Position numbers and translations under genes: made by a program | The notes under the pieces: model-generated | What the model was told of the DNA's origin: nothing | The model's database searches: none | What the model saw: the letters and a program-made list of their open reading frames with translations, nothing else | NCBI RefSeq assembly: GCF_000422345.1 | Contig: NZ_AULP01000001.1 | Location: forward strand, 310,001 to 374,000 | Direction: 5' to 3' | DNA from: Neomelitea salexigens DSM 19753 | Lineage (GTDB): Bacteria > Pseudomonadota > Gammaproteobacteria > Pseudomonadales > Spongiibacteraceae | DNA length: 64,000 nt | In this document: piece by piece, positions 44,203 to 55,445 of the stretch | Layout of the letters: each line of letters opens with the position of its first letter | Position numbering within the stretch: position 1 is the first letter of the stretch

Positions 44203-44664
44203 CTACAACCAGCGGCGAACCCGGCGTTTGTAGTCTAAGAATTCACTGCCAAAAATCCGTTCTAAAGCGCGCTCTTCCGGGCGAATTTGGAAATGCTGAA
44301 TATAGGCAATAAACAGCGGCAGTCCCAACAGGGCCCATAGCGACGACAAAAACACCGCCCACGCCAACAAAAATAACGCAAAGCCAACATACATTGGGTT
44401 GCGGGTGTAGCGGTAAATGCCTGTGTCGACCAGTGCCGAGGCTGATTCAGGCTTCAAGGGGTTCACCGTCGTTTTTGCGCGCCGAAATGACATCACCCCA
44501 CCGAGAGAAAATCCAGCGCCCAGCAGATAACACAGGGCCACCAGAGCAAGCCTCGTCGTGTTATCAACGGGCATACTCGGCGTCGCCTCAGCGAGCCCCC
44601 ACATAGCAGTGGCCACCAATAGGGCCACTGCTGGCGGCGGTATCTTATTCTCTAAGCCTTTCAC
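44203..44664 (-). CDS. Membrane methyltransferase of the ICMT/PEMT type
   Basis: A 153-residue integral membrane protein with about four helices. The YRYTRNPMYVGF motif (about residue 88) and the C-terminal EERALERIFGSEFLDYKRRVRRW segment are typical of isoprenylcysteine carboxyl methyltransferase-like proteins, which bind SAM at the membrane. The bacterial substrate is unknown. Lies 26 bp upstream of tadA in the same direction. Confidence 0.85.
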   Translation of the reverse strand: MKGLENKIPPPAVALLVATAMWGLAEATPSMPVDNTTRLALVALCYLLGAGFSLGGVMSFRRAKTTVNPLKPESASALVDTGIYRYTRNPMYVGFALFLLAWAVFLSSLWALLGLPLFIAYIQHFQIRPEERALERIFGSEFLDYKRRVRRWL

Positions 44665-44704
44665 TCAATATCATCCTTCGTGATAGAGATTATGGCGACG
44701 TATT

Positions 44705-45103
44705 CTACCCCGGCAGCGTCTCGAACGCCTGCAACTGTTCTAAATCGGCATCCCAGGACGCGCGGCTACGCGTAAACAAATGGGCATTGGGGCGCTGTTG
44801 TAGCGGCTCATCTACGCTTCCCGCTGGTACCACCAACAGCTCCCCCGCAAGCTGCAGCGATGGCAGCGCCGAGCCACAACGACTACAAAAACTTTTACAA
44901 TGACGACTCCCCTCTAAGGTGAAGCTCGTTACCAATGACTCTCCCTGACGCCACGTTAGCTGCCCGCCATGGGAAAACAGATTTGCCGCGTGGGCTGACC
45001 CGGTATCCTTTTGGCAATGGCGACAATGGCACAGGAAAAAATGGTCGAATTTTCCCTCGACTGTGTACTGCACTTCGCCACACAGGCACGACCCACTTAT
45101 CAT
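44705..45103 (-). CDS. GFA / CENP-V family zinc protein
   Basis: A 132-residue protein of the glutathione-dependent formaldehyde-activating enzyme family. Zinc-binding cysteine sets are in GSCLCGEVQY, CHCRHCQKDTGS and CSRCGSALPS. The start MISGSCLCG at 45103 follows an AGGGAG site; the longer frame would add 26 unlikely residues. Function in formaldehyde metabolism is a family label rather than proven. Confidence 0.87.
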   Translation of the reverse strand: MISGSCLCGEVQYTVEGKFDHFFLCHCRHCQKDTGSAHAANLFSHGGQLTWRQGESLVTSFTLEGSRHCKSFCSRCGSALPSLQLAGELLVVPAGSVDEPLQQRPNAHLFTRSRASWDADLEQLQAFETLPG

Positions 45104-45212
45104 CACAACACTCCCTTTGTTATGGCGGGGCCGGGGCACATAAGTACCTCCGGCCCCAATATTCGGCGCAAGACCGTTCATTTCAAGGCCAATTAGTTCG
45201 AGACCACCCAGT

Positions 45213-46472
45213 TCAACTTAAGCGCAGCCACTCTTTCAATTGGTCGGCAACGCGAGCGTCACTGAGCATACTCAAATGATCCAGCTGACAAAACACCCGC
45301 TGCCGGTCTGCGGCAAAGCCTAGCGTTTTTGCCCCCAGCGGGTGCCTCCCCAAAGCGCTATCGGGGTGCACCAAACCATCACTGCGCTGCAGGTAGCCCG
45401 CCGACGACCGAGACAGTGTCCCCGCAATCGCGTAATGGTCAATGCTTGGTGGAAGCATGAGCGGCACCCGATGATCGGCATTGTCCTGATGCTCGTCATA
45501 TAACTGCCAATCGGCGTCGACAATATTTCCATGGCGCAAGTCTGTAATACCGTCGCTGCGAATGCGGCCCAGCGCAGCAAGCGGCGCAGTATAGGGACTG
45601 AATGCCATTGCTCTCTGCAGCCAATAGCCGCCCCGCTCCAACGCAGAGCCGTGGTGAGGTGTACCGATGTACACCACCTTATCCAAAAGCTGTGGCCACC
45701 GCTGCGCGTGTTCAAGAGCGCTGTGCATTGCGCTGCGCAGTACCAGCCCGCCCATGCTGAAGCCCAAGGCGGTAATCGATCGAACCGGAACAGGCCAGCG
45801 CTCGACAAGCCCCTCAAGGTGTTGGGCAAGCTCACGCCCATTTTGTGAAATATGTTTACCGCTGTTGTAACGCACAAACACCGGACTGTAGCCATACTCG
45901 TTAGCCAGCATATGTCCGTGGTTGTGCTGCTTCGCTGTCCATTCCAATTCATTCATGCACAGGCCATGGGCCAGCAATAAAATATGGCCACCCGCGGTAA
46001 ACTCGCTGTCGCCCAGGGCCTCGGCACTGGGGTATATCTCAACGGATCTGCGACAGGTTTCAAATAATGCGGCACCAGGGCCATCACTTTGCGGTGCGTC
46101 CTGGCCCAGCATCACTCTCAGCGTCATTGGGGTCGCTAAGGGGTTGCCACTACGGTGCAAGTGGTCGCCACATACTCCGTTGAGCGCCGCAATCACTGCC
46201 GCCCGATGCGGCCCCGGGGGAAAATGCCCATCTAAATAGTTTGTCAGTGGTGACAAAGCCACATCAGTGGTGCTGCGAATCCCGCCGTTAACGCCGCGAA
46301 TCACTCGATGCACCAACCCCGCAATGCCGGGAGCAGGCCCCTCCGGCGCGCGACCAAATGGCAGCGGTGTCGCGCTGATATTGCGGTACATCTGCTCTAC
46401 GATGGTATTCACACCGTCTACGCTATCAAAAGCGAGCCGCGCCGCGCCGTGGAGGACTTTTCCTGTTTTCAT
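45213..46472 (-). CDS. Alpha/beta hydrolase, PGAP1/lipase-like
   Basis: A 419-residue cytoplasmic or membrane-associated hydrolase. The oxyanion-type LLAHGLCMNELEW (about residue 170) and the nucleophile elbow GFSMGGLV (about 242) are clear, and YIGTPHHGS follows as in PGAP1-like lipases. A late His in RVFCQLDHLSMLSD (about 405) fits the catalytic triad. Substrate unknown. Confidence 0.86.
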   Translation of the reverse strand: MKTGKVLHGAARLAFDSVDGVNTIVEQMYRNISATPLPFGRAPEGPAPGIAGLVHRVIRGVNGGIRSTTDVALSPLTNYLDGHFPPGPHRAAVIAALNGVCGDHLHRSGNPLATPMTLRVMLGQDAPQSDGPGAALFETCRRSVEIYPSAEALGDSEFTAGGHILLLAHGLCMNELEWTAKQHNHGHMLANEYGYSPVFVRYNSGKHISQNGRELAQHLEGLVERWPVPVRSITALGFSMGGLVLRSAMHSALEHAQRWPQLLDKVVYIGTPHHGSALERGGYWLQRAMAFSPYTAPLAALGRIRSDGITDLRHGNIVDADWQLYDEHQDNADHRVPLMLPPSIDHYAIAGTLSRSSAGYLQRSDGLVHPDSALGRHPLGAKTLGFAADRQRVFCQLDHLSMLSDARVADQLKEWLRLS

Positions 46473-46592
46473 TGCCTACTCTCTTCAGTGGTCACTTGCA
46501 TGGCCTGCTCCACCACTATGTTCAATAATTGACCACCGCGACTATACGCCTTGACCGACAAGTGTCAATACATTTGTATATACACTCGTATA

Positions 46593-46889
46593 TTAAAATT
46601 CGGCCTTTGGAATACCTCGCCAAACCTCTCCCCCCCCTGAGGGACATGCCAAGCGGCACTGGCAGAAGTAATTGGGCAACCACATACCTGAACGGCGTTG
46701 GTAATGGTAAAAGCGCCCCTCCCAGGGGCGTTTCTCGTAGCCATCGTTAACCCAGCAAAACCGTTCGGGAGTAGACACCCGCGTGACCTCCCCTTCAGAA
46801 TTAAAGTGAAAGTGCATGCTCACAGCGTTGGCCGCGATCGCTGAGTACTGCGACAGCCGAGCCCTTTTCCCCTGCTGCCACAATCGCAA
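46593..46889 (-). pseudogene. Remnant of a DUF6544-type protein (C-terminal part)
   Basis: About 98 codons open on the minus strand read SMHFHFNSEGEVTRV, then PWEGRFYHYQRRSGMWLP and GGGEVWRGIPKAEF. This matches the C-terminal pattern of DUF6544 proteins (pW.g.f..y....G..iP, then a short ywrg-i end). No start with a ribosome site exists, an in-frame TAA lies just upstream, and the N-terminal two thirds are absent. I read it as a decayed gene. Family call is from memory of the pattern. Confidence 0.55.
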
Positions 46890-46991
46890 ATATTAGTGTT
46901 AACCCGAAGTATTGCCTATCAGTCAAAGTCCGGAAACACCAATGTGGAGTGCTGCTGTGCAGAGAATGCCCACCAACGTTGATGGTTCACA

Positions 46992-47110
46992 TCACTGCGC
47001 AAGCCCACGCCGTTTTAATCGCACCGCAGCGTAGTCGCGAGATGCATCGCCAAAACAGCGGTCAAAGTAACGCTCAACGACCGCCGGCAATCCGGTTTTT
47101 AGGGGGCGCG
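46992..47110 (-). pseudogene. Possible coding remnant, unidentified
   Basis: On the minus strand a protein-like stretch reads KTGLPAVVERYFDRC and then GDASRDYAAVRLKRRGLAQ before a TGA at 46992-46994. It is not preceded by a start and has no recognisable family. It lies between two better-supported remnants. Could be chance. Confidence 0.25.
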
Positions 47111-47182
47111 AATGCAGCACTTTTTTTATGATTAGCTGGAGGCTGGGCGCCGCGTACGACCTGGGTTACTCAGAGGTACTCG

Positions 47183-47446
47183 GTGAAAAAATCACGCAAG
47201 CTAACCGCCGTTACCGACAAACAAATCGAAGAGCTCGGTATCACCGAAACGCCATAACACCCAGAGTCTGCATTACGAGCTGCTGGCGCGGCCTTTGAAT
47301 CCAACACAAAATTCTATGACCTGCTGGCCAATCACGTTGTGGTCGACGGTATAGTTGTTACAGGGCAGAACCAAAACGCCGGTTCAGAGGTCGCATTTAC
47401 CTTGATGGAATTGCTCCACAAACAGCGTCCAATGCCCTCGAAATAG
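47183..47446 (+). pseudogene. DJ-1/PfpI family remnant with an in-frame stop
   Basis: One frame reads KKSRKLTAVTDKQIEELGI, TETP, then TAA at 47255-47257, and continues HPESALRAAGAAFES, FYDLLANHVVVDGIVVTGQNQNAGSE and ends at TAG 47444. The downstream half is the C-terminal end of a type 1 glutamine amidotransferase-like (DJ-1/PfpI) protein, with its VVTGQNQNAG signature. The family usually has Gln or similar where TAA stands, so CAA or CAG to TAA is likely. The N-terminal part with the nucleophile Cys is missing. Confidence 0.7.
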
Positions 47447-47449
47447 CCT

Positions 47450-47875
47450 TTATTGATAGGTCACCCCGCGGTGTTTCAACCAGCCGTGGGGATGCTTGCC
47501 TCTGGGGTCGTGATGTGTCCAGTGGATGACCCCGCCACGCTGATTCCATTCATACTCGCCATAAAAAGCGACCATATCACCGACCTTAAGGTCGTTTATG
47601 CGCGGTGCAAGATCAATATTGTGTGCGACGAGCAAAGTCTGCCCGGAAGCTAAGCGTAGAATGAAACGTTGATGGCGACTGCCGTCGAGGTCATCGCTTA
47701 ATAATTTTTCTACCACGCCCTGCCCTGACAGCTGCAAGTTCGACTGGCGATTCTCATAAGCATGAAGAAGTCGCTCATCGCTGCCCTGTGTGCCCTGTGC
47801 AACGTCATTGGTGCTGTTTGAAAAACCAAAGGCCAGTGCAACCGTCGCGAACACCAGCACCCATATCCAACGCAT
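47450..47875 (-). CDS. DUF3465 protein
   Basis: A 141-residue exported or membrane-anchored protein with an N-terminal hydrophobic segment (WVLVFATVALAFGFS) and a DUF3465 domain: HQRFILRLASGQTLLVAHNIDLAPRI, VGDMVAFYGEYEWN and GVIHWTHHDPRGKHPHGWL. The fold is probably an OB-type beta barrel. The biochemical role is unknown. It appears intact although it sits among decayed genes. Confidence 0.83.
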   Translation of the reverse strand: MRWIWVLVFATVALAFGFSNSTNDVAQGTQGSDERLLHAYENRQSNLQLSGQGVVEKLLSDDLDGSRHQRFILRLASGQTLLVAHNIDLAPRINDLKVGDMVAFYGEYEWNQRGGVIHWTHHDPRGKHPHGWLKHRGVTYQ

Positions 47876-47982
47876 GTGCTCTCCCCCTACGAATCCATCC
47901 TCTCGGGCTAGCCCCGGTGGCTAGAAGTCTGTCAAAACACGGCGTACACAGCCCAGCTCGACATCGCAAACGCTACAATTAT

Positions 47983-48240
47983 CACCGTACTGATTTAGCG
48001 ATGCCGATATTGACTTCGGCAGTATGCGCGAGTCACCGACGGTGATCGCAAGCTAGCATGCTTAGTTTTACGACCGGAGACACGCTTGCGCTAGAGACGA
48101 AACGAAGATCGCTTCAAAGAGCGTCGCATCAGCTGTATCACCGCCGCCTCTGATAAACCGTAGTCGTTTTCTATCGCCTCGAAGGGAGTCCGATCCTCCC
48201 AGGCCATTTCAATAATACGCGATAAATCTTGAGGGCTCAT
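47983..48240 (-). pseudogene. TIGR03643/DUF2805 gene interrupted by TAG
   Basis: From ATG 48240 the frame reads MSPQDLSRIIEMAWEDRT, PFEAIENDYGLSEAAV, then RSSFRL and TAG at 48091-48093, and continues in the same frame as RKRVSGRKTKHASLR. The family has Trp between FRL and RKRVSGR, so a TGG to TAG change truncates it by about 15 conserved residues. The frame then runs on to TGA at 47983. Homologues are small HTH-like proteins of unknown role, often next to photolyase-type genes. Confidence 0.75.
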
Positions 48241-48361
48241 AGTAGCAAAGACCAACAGATAGGTTTTGCTTATAGGCTGTTTGGCAACAAACGGATTTCC
48301 GAGCTCACGAAGCCACGGCACAAGCGGAACAGCCCGCCCGCGCCGCCATCACAAAACGAAC

Positions 48362-49945
48362 TTATTCCCACTCAATCGTTGCGGGAGGCTTGCTCGACAC
48401 ATCGTAGGCTACGCGAGAGACATGGGCGATTTCGTTAATGATGCGATTGGAAACCGTCTCCAGTAGCTCGTAAGGCAGGTGCGCCCAGCGGGCGGTCATA
48501 AAGTCGATGGTTTCTACCGCTCGCAGTGCAATAACCCATTCGTAACGACGCGCGTCACCGACGACACCCACCGATTTCTGAGGGATAAATACCGCGAAGG
48601 CCTGGCTGGTTTTGTGGTACCAGTCGGCTTTGTGAAGCTCTTCCAGGAAGATGGCATCAGCTTCGCGCAGCACATCGGCATACTCTTTTTTAACTTCGCC
48701 GAGAATACGAACGCCGAGACCGGGGCCGGGAAATGGGTGGCGATAGACCATGTCATAGGGCAGGCCCAGCTCCAAACCTATGCGTCGCACTTCATCTTTA
48801 AACAGCTCACGCAACGGCTCGACTAAGTCCATTGCCATATCATCGGGCAAGCCACCAACATTGTGATGAGATTTAATGACGTGGGCTTTACCGGTTTTTG
48901 ATGCCGCCGACTCAATAACGTCGGGATAGATGGTTCCCTGAGCCAAAAACGGCACGTCTTTAAGCTTGGCCGCTTCTTCGTCGAAAATTTCGATGAAGGT
49001 ATTACCAATAATTTTACGTTTTTTCTCGGGGTCGGCCTCGCCCTGCAATTTGCTTAAAAAGGTTTCTTCGGCGTCAACACGGATAACCTTAACACCCATA
49101 TTGTTGGCGAACATTTCCATGACTTGGTCGCCTTCATTTTTGCGCAGCAGGCCGTTGTCAACAAAGACACAGGTCAGCTGTTCACCGATCGCTTTGTGGA
49201 GCAGCGCCGCGACCACCGAGCTGTCGACACCGCCAGAGAGGCCAAGCAGGACCTTTTGGTCGCCCACTTGCTCACGCACGCGCTCAATGCCGTCCTGAAT
49301 AATATTTGCCGGCGTCCACAAGGCCTCGCATCCACAAAGCTGGAGTACAAAGTGCTCAAAAATACGCTGGCCCTGCAGGGTATGGGTTACTTCCGGGTGG
49401 AATTGCACACCGTAAAACCGCTTCTCTTCGCACTGCATGGCGGCAATGGGGCACGATGGTGTCGACGCCAACACTTCAAACCCGTCGGGAAGCGCCACCA
49501 CTTTGTCGCCGTGGCTCATCCATACATCCAACAGCGCCTTACCCGACTCACTGTCCATGTGGTCAGCAATATCAGCCGTTAACTGACCGCGCGTTTCCAC
49601 TCGAATTTGTGCGTAGCCAAATTCATGAACCGGCGATGCTTCTACCTTGCCGCCCAACTGCTCGGCCATGGTTTGCATGCCGTAGCAGATCCCCAGTACT
49701 GGGATTCCGAGGTCAAATATTTTCTGCGGCGCACGCGGCGAGCCTGCCGCCGTCACCGACTCGGGGCCACCGGCCAGGATCACCCCCGATGGACGAAATT
49801 CATCGATCTCTGCGTCTTCAATATCGAAGGCGCGAATCTCACAGTACACGCCTATTTCGCGGATACGGCGCGCAATTAACTGCGTGTACTGAGAACCGAA
49901 ATCAAGGATCAGAATTCGGTGGGCATGAATATCGGGGCTGGACAC
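48362..49945 (-). CDS. guaA: GMP synthase (glutamine-hydrolysing)
   Basis: A 527-residue enzyme converting XMP to GMP. The N-terminal class I glutamine amidotransferase domain has GICYGMQ (nucleophile Cys about 89) and the FHPEVTHT segment. The ATP-pyrophosphatase domain has the P-loop LSGGVDSSV (about 235), and the C-terminal dimerisation domain ends with [12 protein letters not shown] start. It follows guaB by 78 bp, the usual operon. Confidence 0.97.
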   Translation of the reverse strand: MSSPDIHAHRILILDFGSQYTQLIARRIREIGVYCEIRAFDIEDAEIDEFRPSGVILAGGPESVTAAGSPRAPQKIFDLGIPVLGICYGMQTMAEQLGGKVEASPVHEFGYAQIRVETRGQLTADIADHMDSESGKALLDVWMSHGDKVVALPDGFEVLASTPSCPIAAMQCEEKRFYGVQFHPEVTHTLQGQRIFEHFVLQLCGCEALWTPANIIQDGIERVREQVGDQKVLLGLSGGVDSSVVAALLHKAIGEQLTCVFVDNGLLRKNEGDQVMEMFANNMGVKVIRVDAEETFLSKLQGEADPEKKRKIIGNTFIEIFDEEAAKLKDVPFLAQGTIYPDVIESAASKTGKAHVIKSHHNVGGLPDDMAMDLVEPLRELFKDEVRRIGLELGLPYDMVYRHPFPGPGLGVRILGEVKKEYADVLREADAIFLEELHKADWYHKTSQAFAVFIPQKSVGVVGDARRYEWVIALRAVETIDFMTARWAHLPYELLETVSNRIINEIAHVSRVAYDVSSKPPATIEWE

Positions 49946-50023
49946 GGCGTTCTCTCTATTCAGACTGAGGGGTAGTGTAAAAGGTGGGACGGGGACGCCG
50001 CAGGCAGCGCCCCATTACGACAC

Positions 50024-51529
<1,506 letters not shown>

Positions 51530-51600
51530 TTAAGTGATGACAGCCCCCGAGTAAACCAATTTGACCCCGCAATAGCGCTATATCTTGATATGATTGCGCA

Positions 51601-52950
51601 ATGACTACACAAGAATCCCCACAACAGCTCAGCGTCAGCCAACTCAACCGCCTCGCCAAGCAACTTTTAGAAGATTGCTTCGCCCAGGTGAGTGTTACCG
51701 GCGAGCTCTCCACCCTGTCGCGCCCCAGTTCCGGCCACTGGTATTTCACGCTAAAGGACGAGCGCGCACAGATCCGCTGCGCCTTCTTTCGCAACCGCAA
51801 TATGCGGGTGAATTTTCAACCGCAACCGGGCCTGCAGGTGGTCGTTCGCGGCAAAGTCAGCCTCTATGAAGGGCGCGGTGACTACCAGCTTATTGTCGAG
51901 CACATGCAACCCGCCGGTGCCGGTGCGCTGGCAGCCGCCTTCGAAGCACTCAAGGCAGAACTGCAGGCAGCCGGTTGGTTCGACTCGGCGCTGAAAAAGC
52001 CCCTGCCGCCGGCTATCAAGCACATTGCCATTATCACCTCACCCACAGGCGCCGCCCTGCAGGATATTGTTTCCGTGCTCAAGCGACGCTGGCCAGCAAT
52101 GAAGGTCACCCTGCTGCCTGTGCTGGTGCAGGGCGAGCAGGCGGCCGGGCAAATACAACGCGCTATCGCCCAGGCGAATCAGCTCGCCCGTTCAGCGTCG
52201 CATAACTTTGACTTGATCCTGCTGACGCGCGGCGGTGGTTCATTGGAAGATCTCTGGCCCTTTAACGAGCGGGTGGTGGCCGAGGCCATCTACCAATCGG
52301 AACTGCCCGTGGTGAGCGCCGTGGGGCACGAAGTGGACTTCAGCATTGCCGACTTTGTCGCGGATTTGCGCGCGGCAACGCCGTCGGCTGCGGCGGAATT
52401 GCTCAGCCCTGATCAAAGCGAAATCAACTCGAGGGTACAGCTGCTACGCGGCCGTCTGGTTCGGGCGCAGCGGCGACGCCTTCAGCATCAGCGTGAACAA
52501 TTACAACAATTGAACCGACGCATTCGAGACCCACGGAGCCGGCTCAGAGAGCAAGCGCAGCGGCTGGATGAGCTTGAAATGCGTCTGCGACGCCAGTGGC
52601 AAAGTAGCCAGCGCCAACGCCTGGCGCGCCTCGCGGGCCTGCAACAACAAATGCTGCTGCTGAGCCCCGATCGGCAACACGCGACACGGCTCAATGCCCT
52701 GACACAACTTCAAGCAAGGCTGCAGCGCAGCGTGCAAGAGCAAATGGGACGCCGCGCACAACAATTACAGGCACTGCAGTCTCAGTTGCGACAATTGGGC
52801 CCCGAGCAGACGCTTAGCCGTGGCTATGCGATTGTTCTCGACCAACAAGGCCGGGCAGTGCGACGCGCCGCCGATCTTCAGCAAGGGCAGCGGTTGCGCG
52901 GGCGTTTCGCCGAGGGGCAGGTCGCCCTCACCGTGGATGAGAGCGAGTGA
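51601..52950 (+). CDS. xseA: Exodeoxyribonuclease VII large subunit
   Basis: A 449-residue subunit that with XseB degrades single-stranded DNA from both ends. An N-terminal OB domain (VTGELSTLSRPSSGHWYFTLKD) leads to the catalytic domain (TSPTGAALQDI, TRGGGSLEDLWPFNE, VGHEVDFSIADF). A long arginine/glutamine-rich coiled coil (about 275-400) and a C-terminal segment with LSRGYAIV follow. Divergent from guaB with a 110-bp gap that contains the palindrome ATATC-TT-GATAT. Confidence 0.96.
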   Translation: MTTQESPQQLSVSQLNRLAKQLLEDCFAQVSVTGELSTLSRPSSGHWYFTLKDERAQIRCAFFRNRNMRVNFQPQPGLQVVVRGKVSLYEGRGDYQLIVEHMQPAGAGALAAAFEALKAELQAAGWFDSALKKPLPPAIKHIAIITSPTGAALQDIVSVLKRRWPAMKVTLLPVLVQGEQAAGQIQRAIAQANQLARSASHNFDLILLTRGGGSLEDLWPFNERVVAEAIYQSELPVVSAVGHEVDFSIADFVADLRAATPSAAAELLSPDQSEINSRVQLLRGRLVRAQRRRLQHQREQLQQLNRRIRDPRSRLREQAQRLDELEMRLRRQWQSSQRQRLARLAGLQQQMLLLSPDRQHATRLNALTQLQARLQRSVQEQMGRRAQQLQALQSQLRQLGPEQTLSRGYAIVLDQQGRAVRRAADLQQGQRLRGRFAEGQVALTVDESE

Positions 52951-52961
52951 GTCAACGGGGT

Positions 52962-54539
52962 TTACTCGCCGGCACCGCATAACAAGCGGATATCTTCACA
53001 GGACTCCCTTTCACCGCTGCGCAAGGGAAAATCACGAGCGGAAGCAAAGTGAAAACTCATTCGCTCAGCCCAGCGCGCGTCATCTAACAGGCGCGCCTCC
53101 GCCTGGGCATAGCCCAGCTCTCCCCGCTTTTTCAGCCATCGATCAAACCACGCAACGGTGTATTCGGTAATCATCGGGCGCGCCCAACCGCCCTCACAGC
53201 GATTATTATCCGTATTTGGGCACCAAGAACTTGCGGGCAAGGTCGGCCCCAATGAGTAATCCAAATGCGTCGTACCAGCAATGGTGACACTCACCACAGG
53301 AACAGACGCTGCCTGCCACTGTTTGAAGGCATTTTTATGCGCATCCCGATCCGGATCGGTGACGAACGGTACCGGCGTAAAGCCGTATTCCGACTTAAAA
53401 CTCAGCGCGGGCTTATGGGCAACCACTGCCGGGAAGTCACTACCACCAAAGGCGTCGGTAATGGCATTGGTACTGCCGGGCGGCAGTTGCACACTGGTGA
53501 TGGTGGCGTTATTGCCGGTGTCGGTATAACCCAGGGCATCCCAGGCCACCACCGCATCTACCGGGTTTTCCGAACTCAATAAGCCCGGCCAGTTTTCAGC
53601 ACCCGGCGCGCCATAGGTCTGTACCCAGGTCACGCCAGCGGCGCCGTAGGAGTGTCCGGCTATCCCAATGCGCTCACGGTCAACAAAGGCGTGAAAGGGG
53701 TTAAACGCGCGGGTTTCGGTTGGGTAACTGCCCGCGCAACTCGCTTCATGGGGGTAGTGCAGCGCTGGGCGCGATAAAATAAAGTCGATATCGTTGACCA
53801 AGCCCTGGTAAAACACATGGCCATTAATGTTGCCGCCCTGCTCCGCCGAATTTGGTGTTGCCATGTCCGATGCGCCCTGCCCGCGAGGATCGCTGGTCAG
53901 CACAACATACCCCGCTCGCACCAGGGCCTGCGCCGCCCACCAGTAAAGCTGCTCGCCTGCCTGCACGGAGCCATTTTTAATCACAACAACAGGCGCCCGT
54001 TCACCAGCCTGCATGGCGCGTGGCCGCCACACCCGTCCGCTGATGCGTGCGCACCCTTCATCGTAATAGACGACGGGCTCGACAACGGCTTCTTGCTCGT
54101 AGAAGGTCCGGCCATCCGGGCCATCAACACCGGGGTAGCGGAACGGGTCACCAACGCAGGGCCCCATTCCCGCCGAGCACAGTGGCGTAAGCGGCGTGGT
54201 GCCCTGGGTGGGTGGCAAGCTCCAGCTCGGATCCTCAGCAATGCGGGCTAGCATCGCCAAGCGGTTAGCGTTTTCCTGCGTTTGAGAGCGAATAACAAAA
54301 CTAGGGGCGAGCTGCTCGACATTGGCCTCCAGCGTTCGGGCATGATTTTCCAGCTCGCACTGCAACCAGTCAGCCGACGGATAGGCCGCAAGATCGCAGC
54401 GTGTATCAACACTGTGGCGCTGAAAAAGATTCGCCGCCCCCTGCTCAGCCTGGCTGGGCGACGACCCACTGTTGCCACCGCCGCAGGCACTGACAATCAC
54501 CACGATTACTGCGAGCGGTATTGCTCCTAAGCCCCGCAT
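52962..54539 (-). CDS. Secreted or lipid-anchored alpha/beta hydrolase
   Basis: A 525-residue hydrolase with a lipobox-type signal (IVVIVSAC, Cys about 19) followed by GGGNSGSS. The nucleophile elbow is GIAGHSYGAAG (about residue 298), with TSDPRGQGASD before it and a late His in TIAGTTHLDYS. The 16 or so N-terminal Cys and acidic residues suggest disulfide bonding outside the cytoplasm. Probably an outer-membrane or periplasmic esterase or lipase of unknown substrate. Confidence 0.83.
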   Translation of the reverse strand: MRGLGAIPLAVIVVIVSACGGGNSGSSPSQAEQGAANLFQRHSVDTRCDLAAYPSADWLQCELENHARTLEANVEQLAPSFVIRSQTQENANRLAMLARIAEDPSWSLPPTQGTTPLTPLCSAGMGPCVGDPFRYPGVDGPDGRTFYEQEAVVEPVVYYDEGCARISGRVWRPRAMQAGERAPVVVIKNGSVQAGEQLYWWAAQALVRAGYVVLTSDPRGQGASDMATPNSAEQGGNINGHVFYQGLVNDIDFILSRPALHYPHEASCAGSYPTETRAFNPFHAFVDRERIGIAGHSYGAAGVTWVQTYGAPGAENWPGLLSSENPVDAVVAWDALGYTDTGNNATITSVQLPPGSTNAITDAFGGSDFPAVVAHKPALSFKSEYGFTPVPFVTDPDRDAHKNAFKQWQAASVPVVSVTIAGTTHLDYSLGPTLPASSWCPNTDNNRCEGGWARPMITEYTVAWFDRWLKKRGELGYAQAEARLLDDARWAERMSFHFASARDFPLRSGERESCEDIRLLCGAGE

Positions 54540-54579
54540 ATTACCCCCTGGTTATTATTTGTTTTACTGCAACAGGAAC

Positions 54580-54604
54580 GAAAACGGCGCCACTATGGGC
54601 GCCG
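54580..54604 (-). terminator. Rho-independent terminator of the Crp/Fnr gene
   Basis: CGGCGCC (54585-54591) and GGCGCCG (54598-54604) form a 7-bp GC stem with a 6-base loop, followed on the minus strand by TTTTCGTT. Confidence 0.6.
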
Positions 54605-54644
54605 CTGGCATCGAGCTCATCATCCTGGTGAATATGAGCAGACC

Positions 54645-55298
54645 CTAGTAGCTCTCCGGCAGCTTCTTCTTAAGAATGATATGTCGACCTTCCACTTCGA
54701 TATAGTCCCCGATGGTCAGGTCTTTGAGAATACGCGCCACCATTTCCCGTGACGAGCCCACTCTGTCAGCGATCTCTTGTTGGGTGAGTTTCTCGTTGAT
54801 CTTCATTTGCCCCTCTTCACCGTGGGGCTCGGCTAATCCGGTAAGCACCTTCACCACGCGGCCATAGACATCCTGCAAAGCCAGACTTTTCACATCATTG
54901 GTCAACTTGCGAATACGGCGCGTCAGGTTCTTGTTCAAAATACGAGTGATGTTCGGATGCATATCCATAATGGCTTTGAAATCTTCTTTGTAGATAATGC
55001 GCACCTGCGTCGCATCCATCGCCCGCACCGACGCCGACCGGCGGTCATCGTCCAGCAGGGCCAGCTCACCAAAATAGTCGCCGGACTCAAGTATATTCAA
55101 CACGAAGTCTTTACCGCTTTTATCGCTGCAGTAGACTTTTACCCGGCCGGTTTCGACGACATACAGAGAGTCCGCCACGTCGCCTTCGTGAATCAGTACG
55201 GTGTTTTTTGCAAACTCACGAAGAATACTGGTATCGCGCAAAAGCTTGAGTTCATCTGGCGACAAACCGTCAAACAGATCTACGTTTTCGATACTCAT
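54645..55298 (-). CDS. Crp/Fnr-family transcription regulator
   Basis: A 217-residue regulator with an N-terminal cyclic-nucleotide-binding domain (VLIHEGDVADSLYVVETGRVKV, the GDYFGELALLDDDRRSASVRA phosphate-binding cassette) and a C-terminal winged HTH (TQQEIADRVGSSREMVARIL). The cassette FGELALLDDDRRSASV keeps the E and R that hold cAMP-type ligands, so nucleotide binding is likely. The start MSIENVDLF (55298) is chosen because a TGGAGTG site lies upstream; the longer frame adds 36 doubtful residues. Confidence 0.9.
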   Translation of the reverse strand: MSIENVDLFDGLSPDELKLLRDTSILREFAKNTVLIHEGDVADSLYVVETGRVKVYCSDKSGKDFVLNILESGDYFGELALLDDDRRSASVRAMDATQVRIIYKEDFKAIMDMHPNITRILNKNLTRRIRKLTNDVKSLALQDVYGRVVKVLTGLAEPHGEEGQMKINEKLTQQEIADRVGSSREMVARILKDLTIGDYIEVEGRHIILKKKLPESY

Positions 55299-55414
55299 TG
55301 CCACACTCCAGGCCCAAATTTTTATTGGCAACACTATAGCATAGCTGCGCAAGTTGCTGTCTAGCTTGAAGTTATCGCTGAGAATCAGGTCGCAAAGTGC
55401 AACCAATGGGAAGG

Positions 55415-55442
55415 AGTGGGTGCCGGTGAACCGGCACCCACT
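55415..55442 (-). terminator. Hairpin after lysS
   Basis: A perfect 12-bp stem (55415-55426 with 55431-55442) starts three bases beyond the lysS stop. There is no T tract on the minus strand, so it may be an attenuated terminator or a 3' stabiliser. Confidence 0.5.
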
Positions 55443-55445
55443 TAA

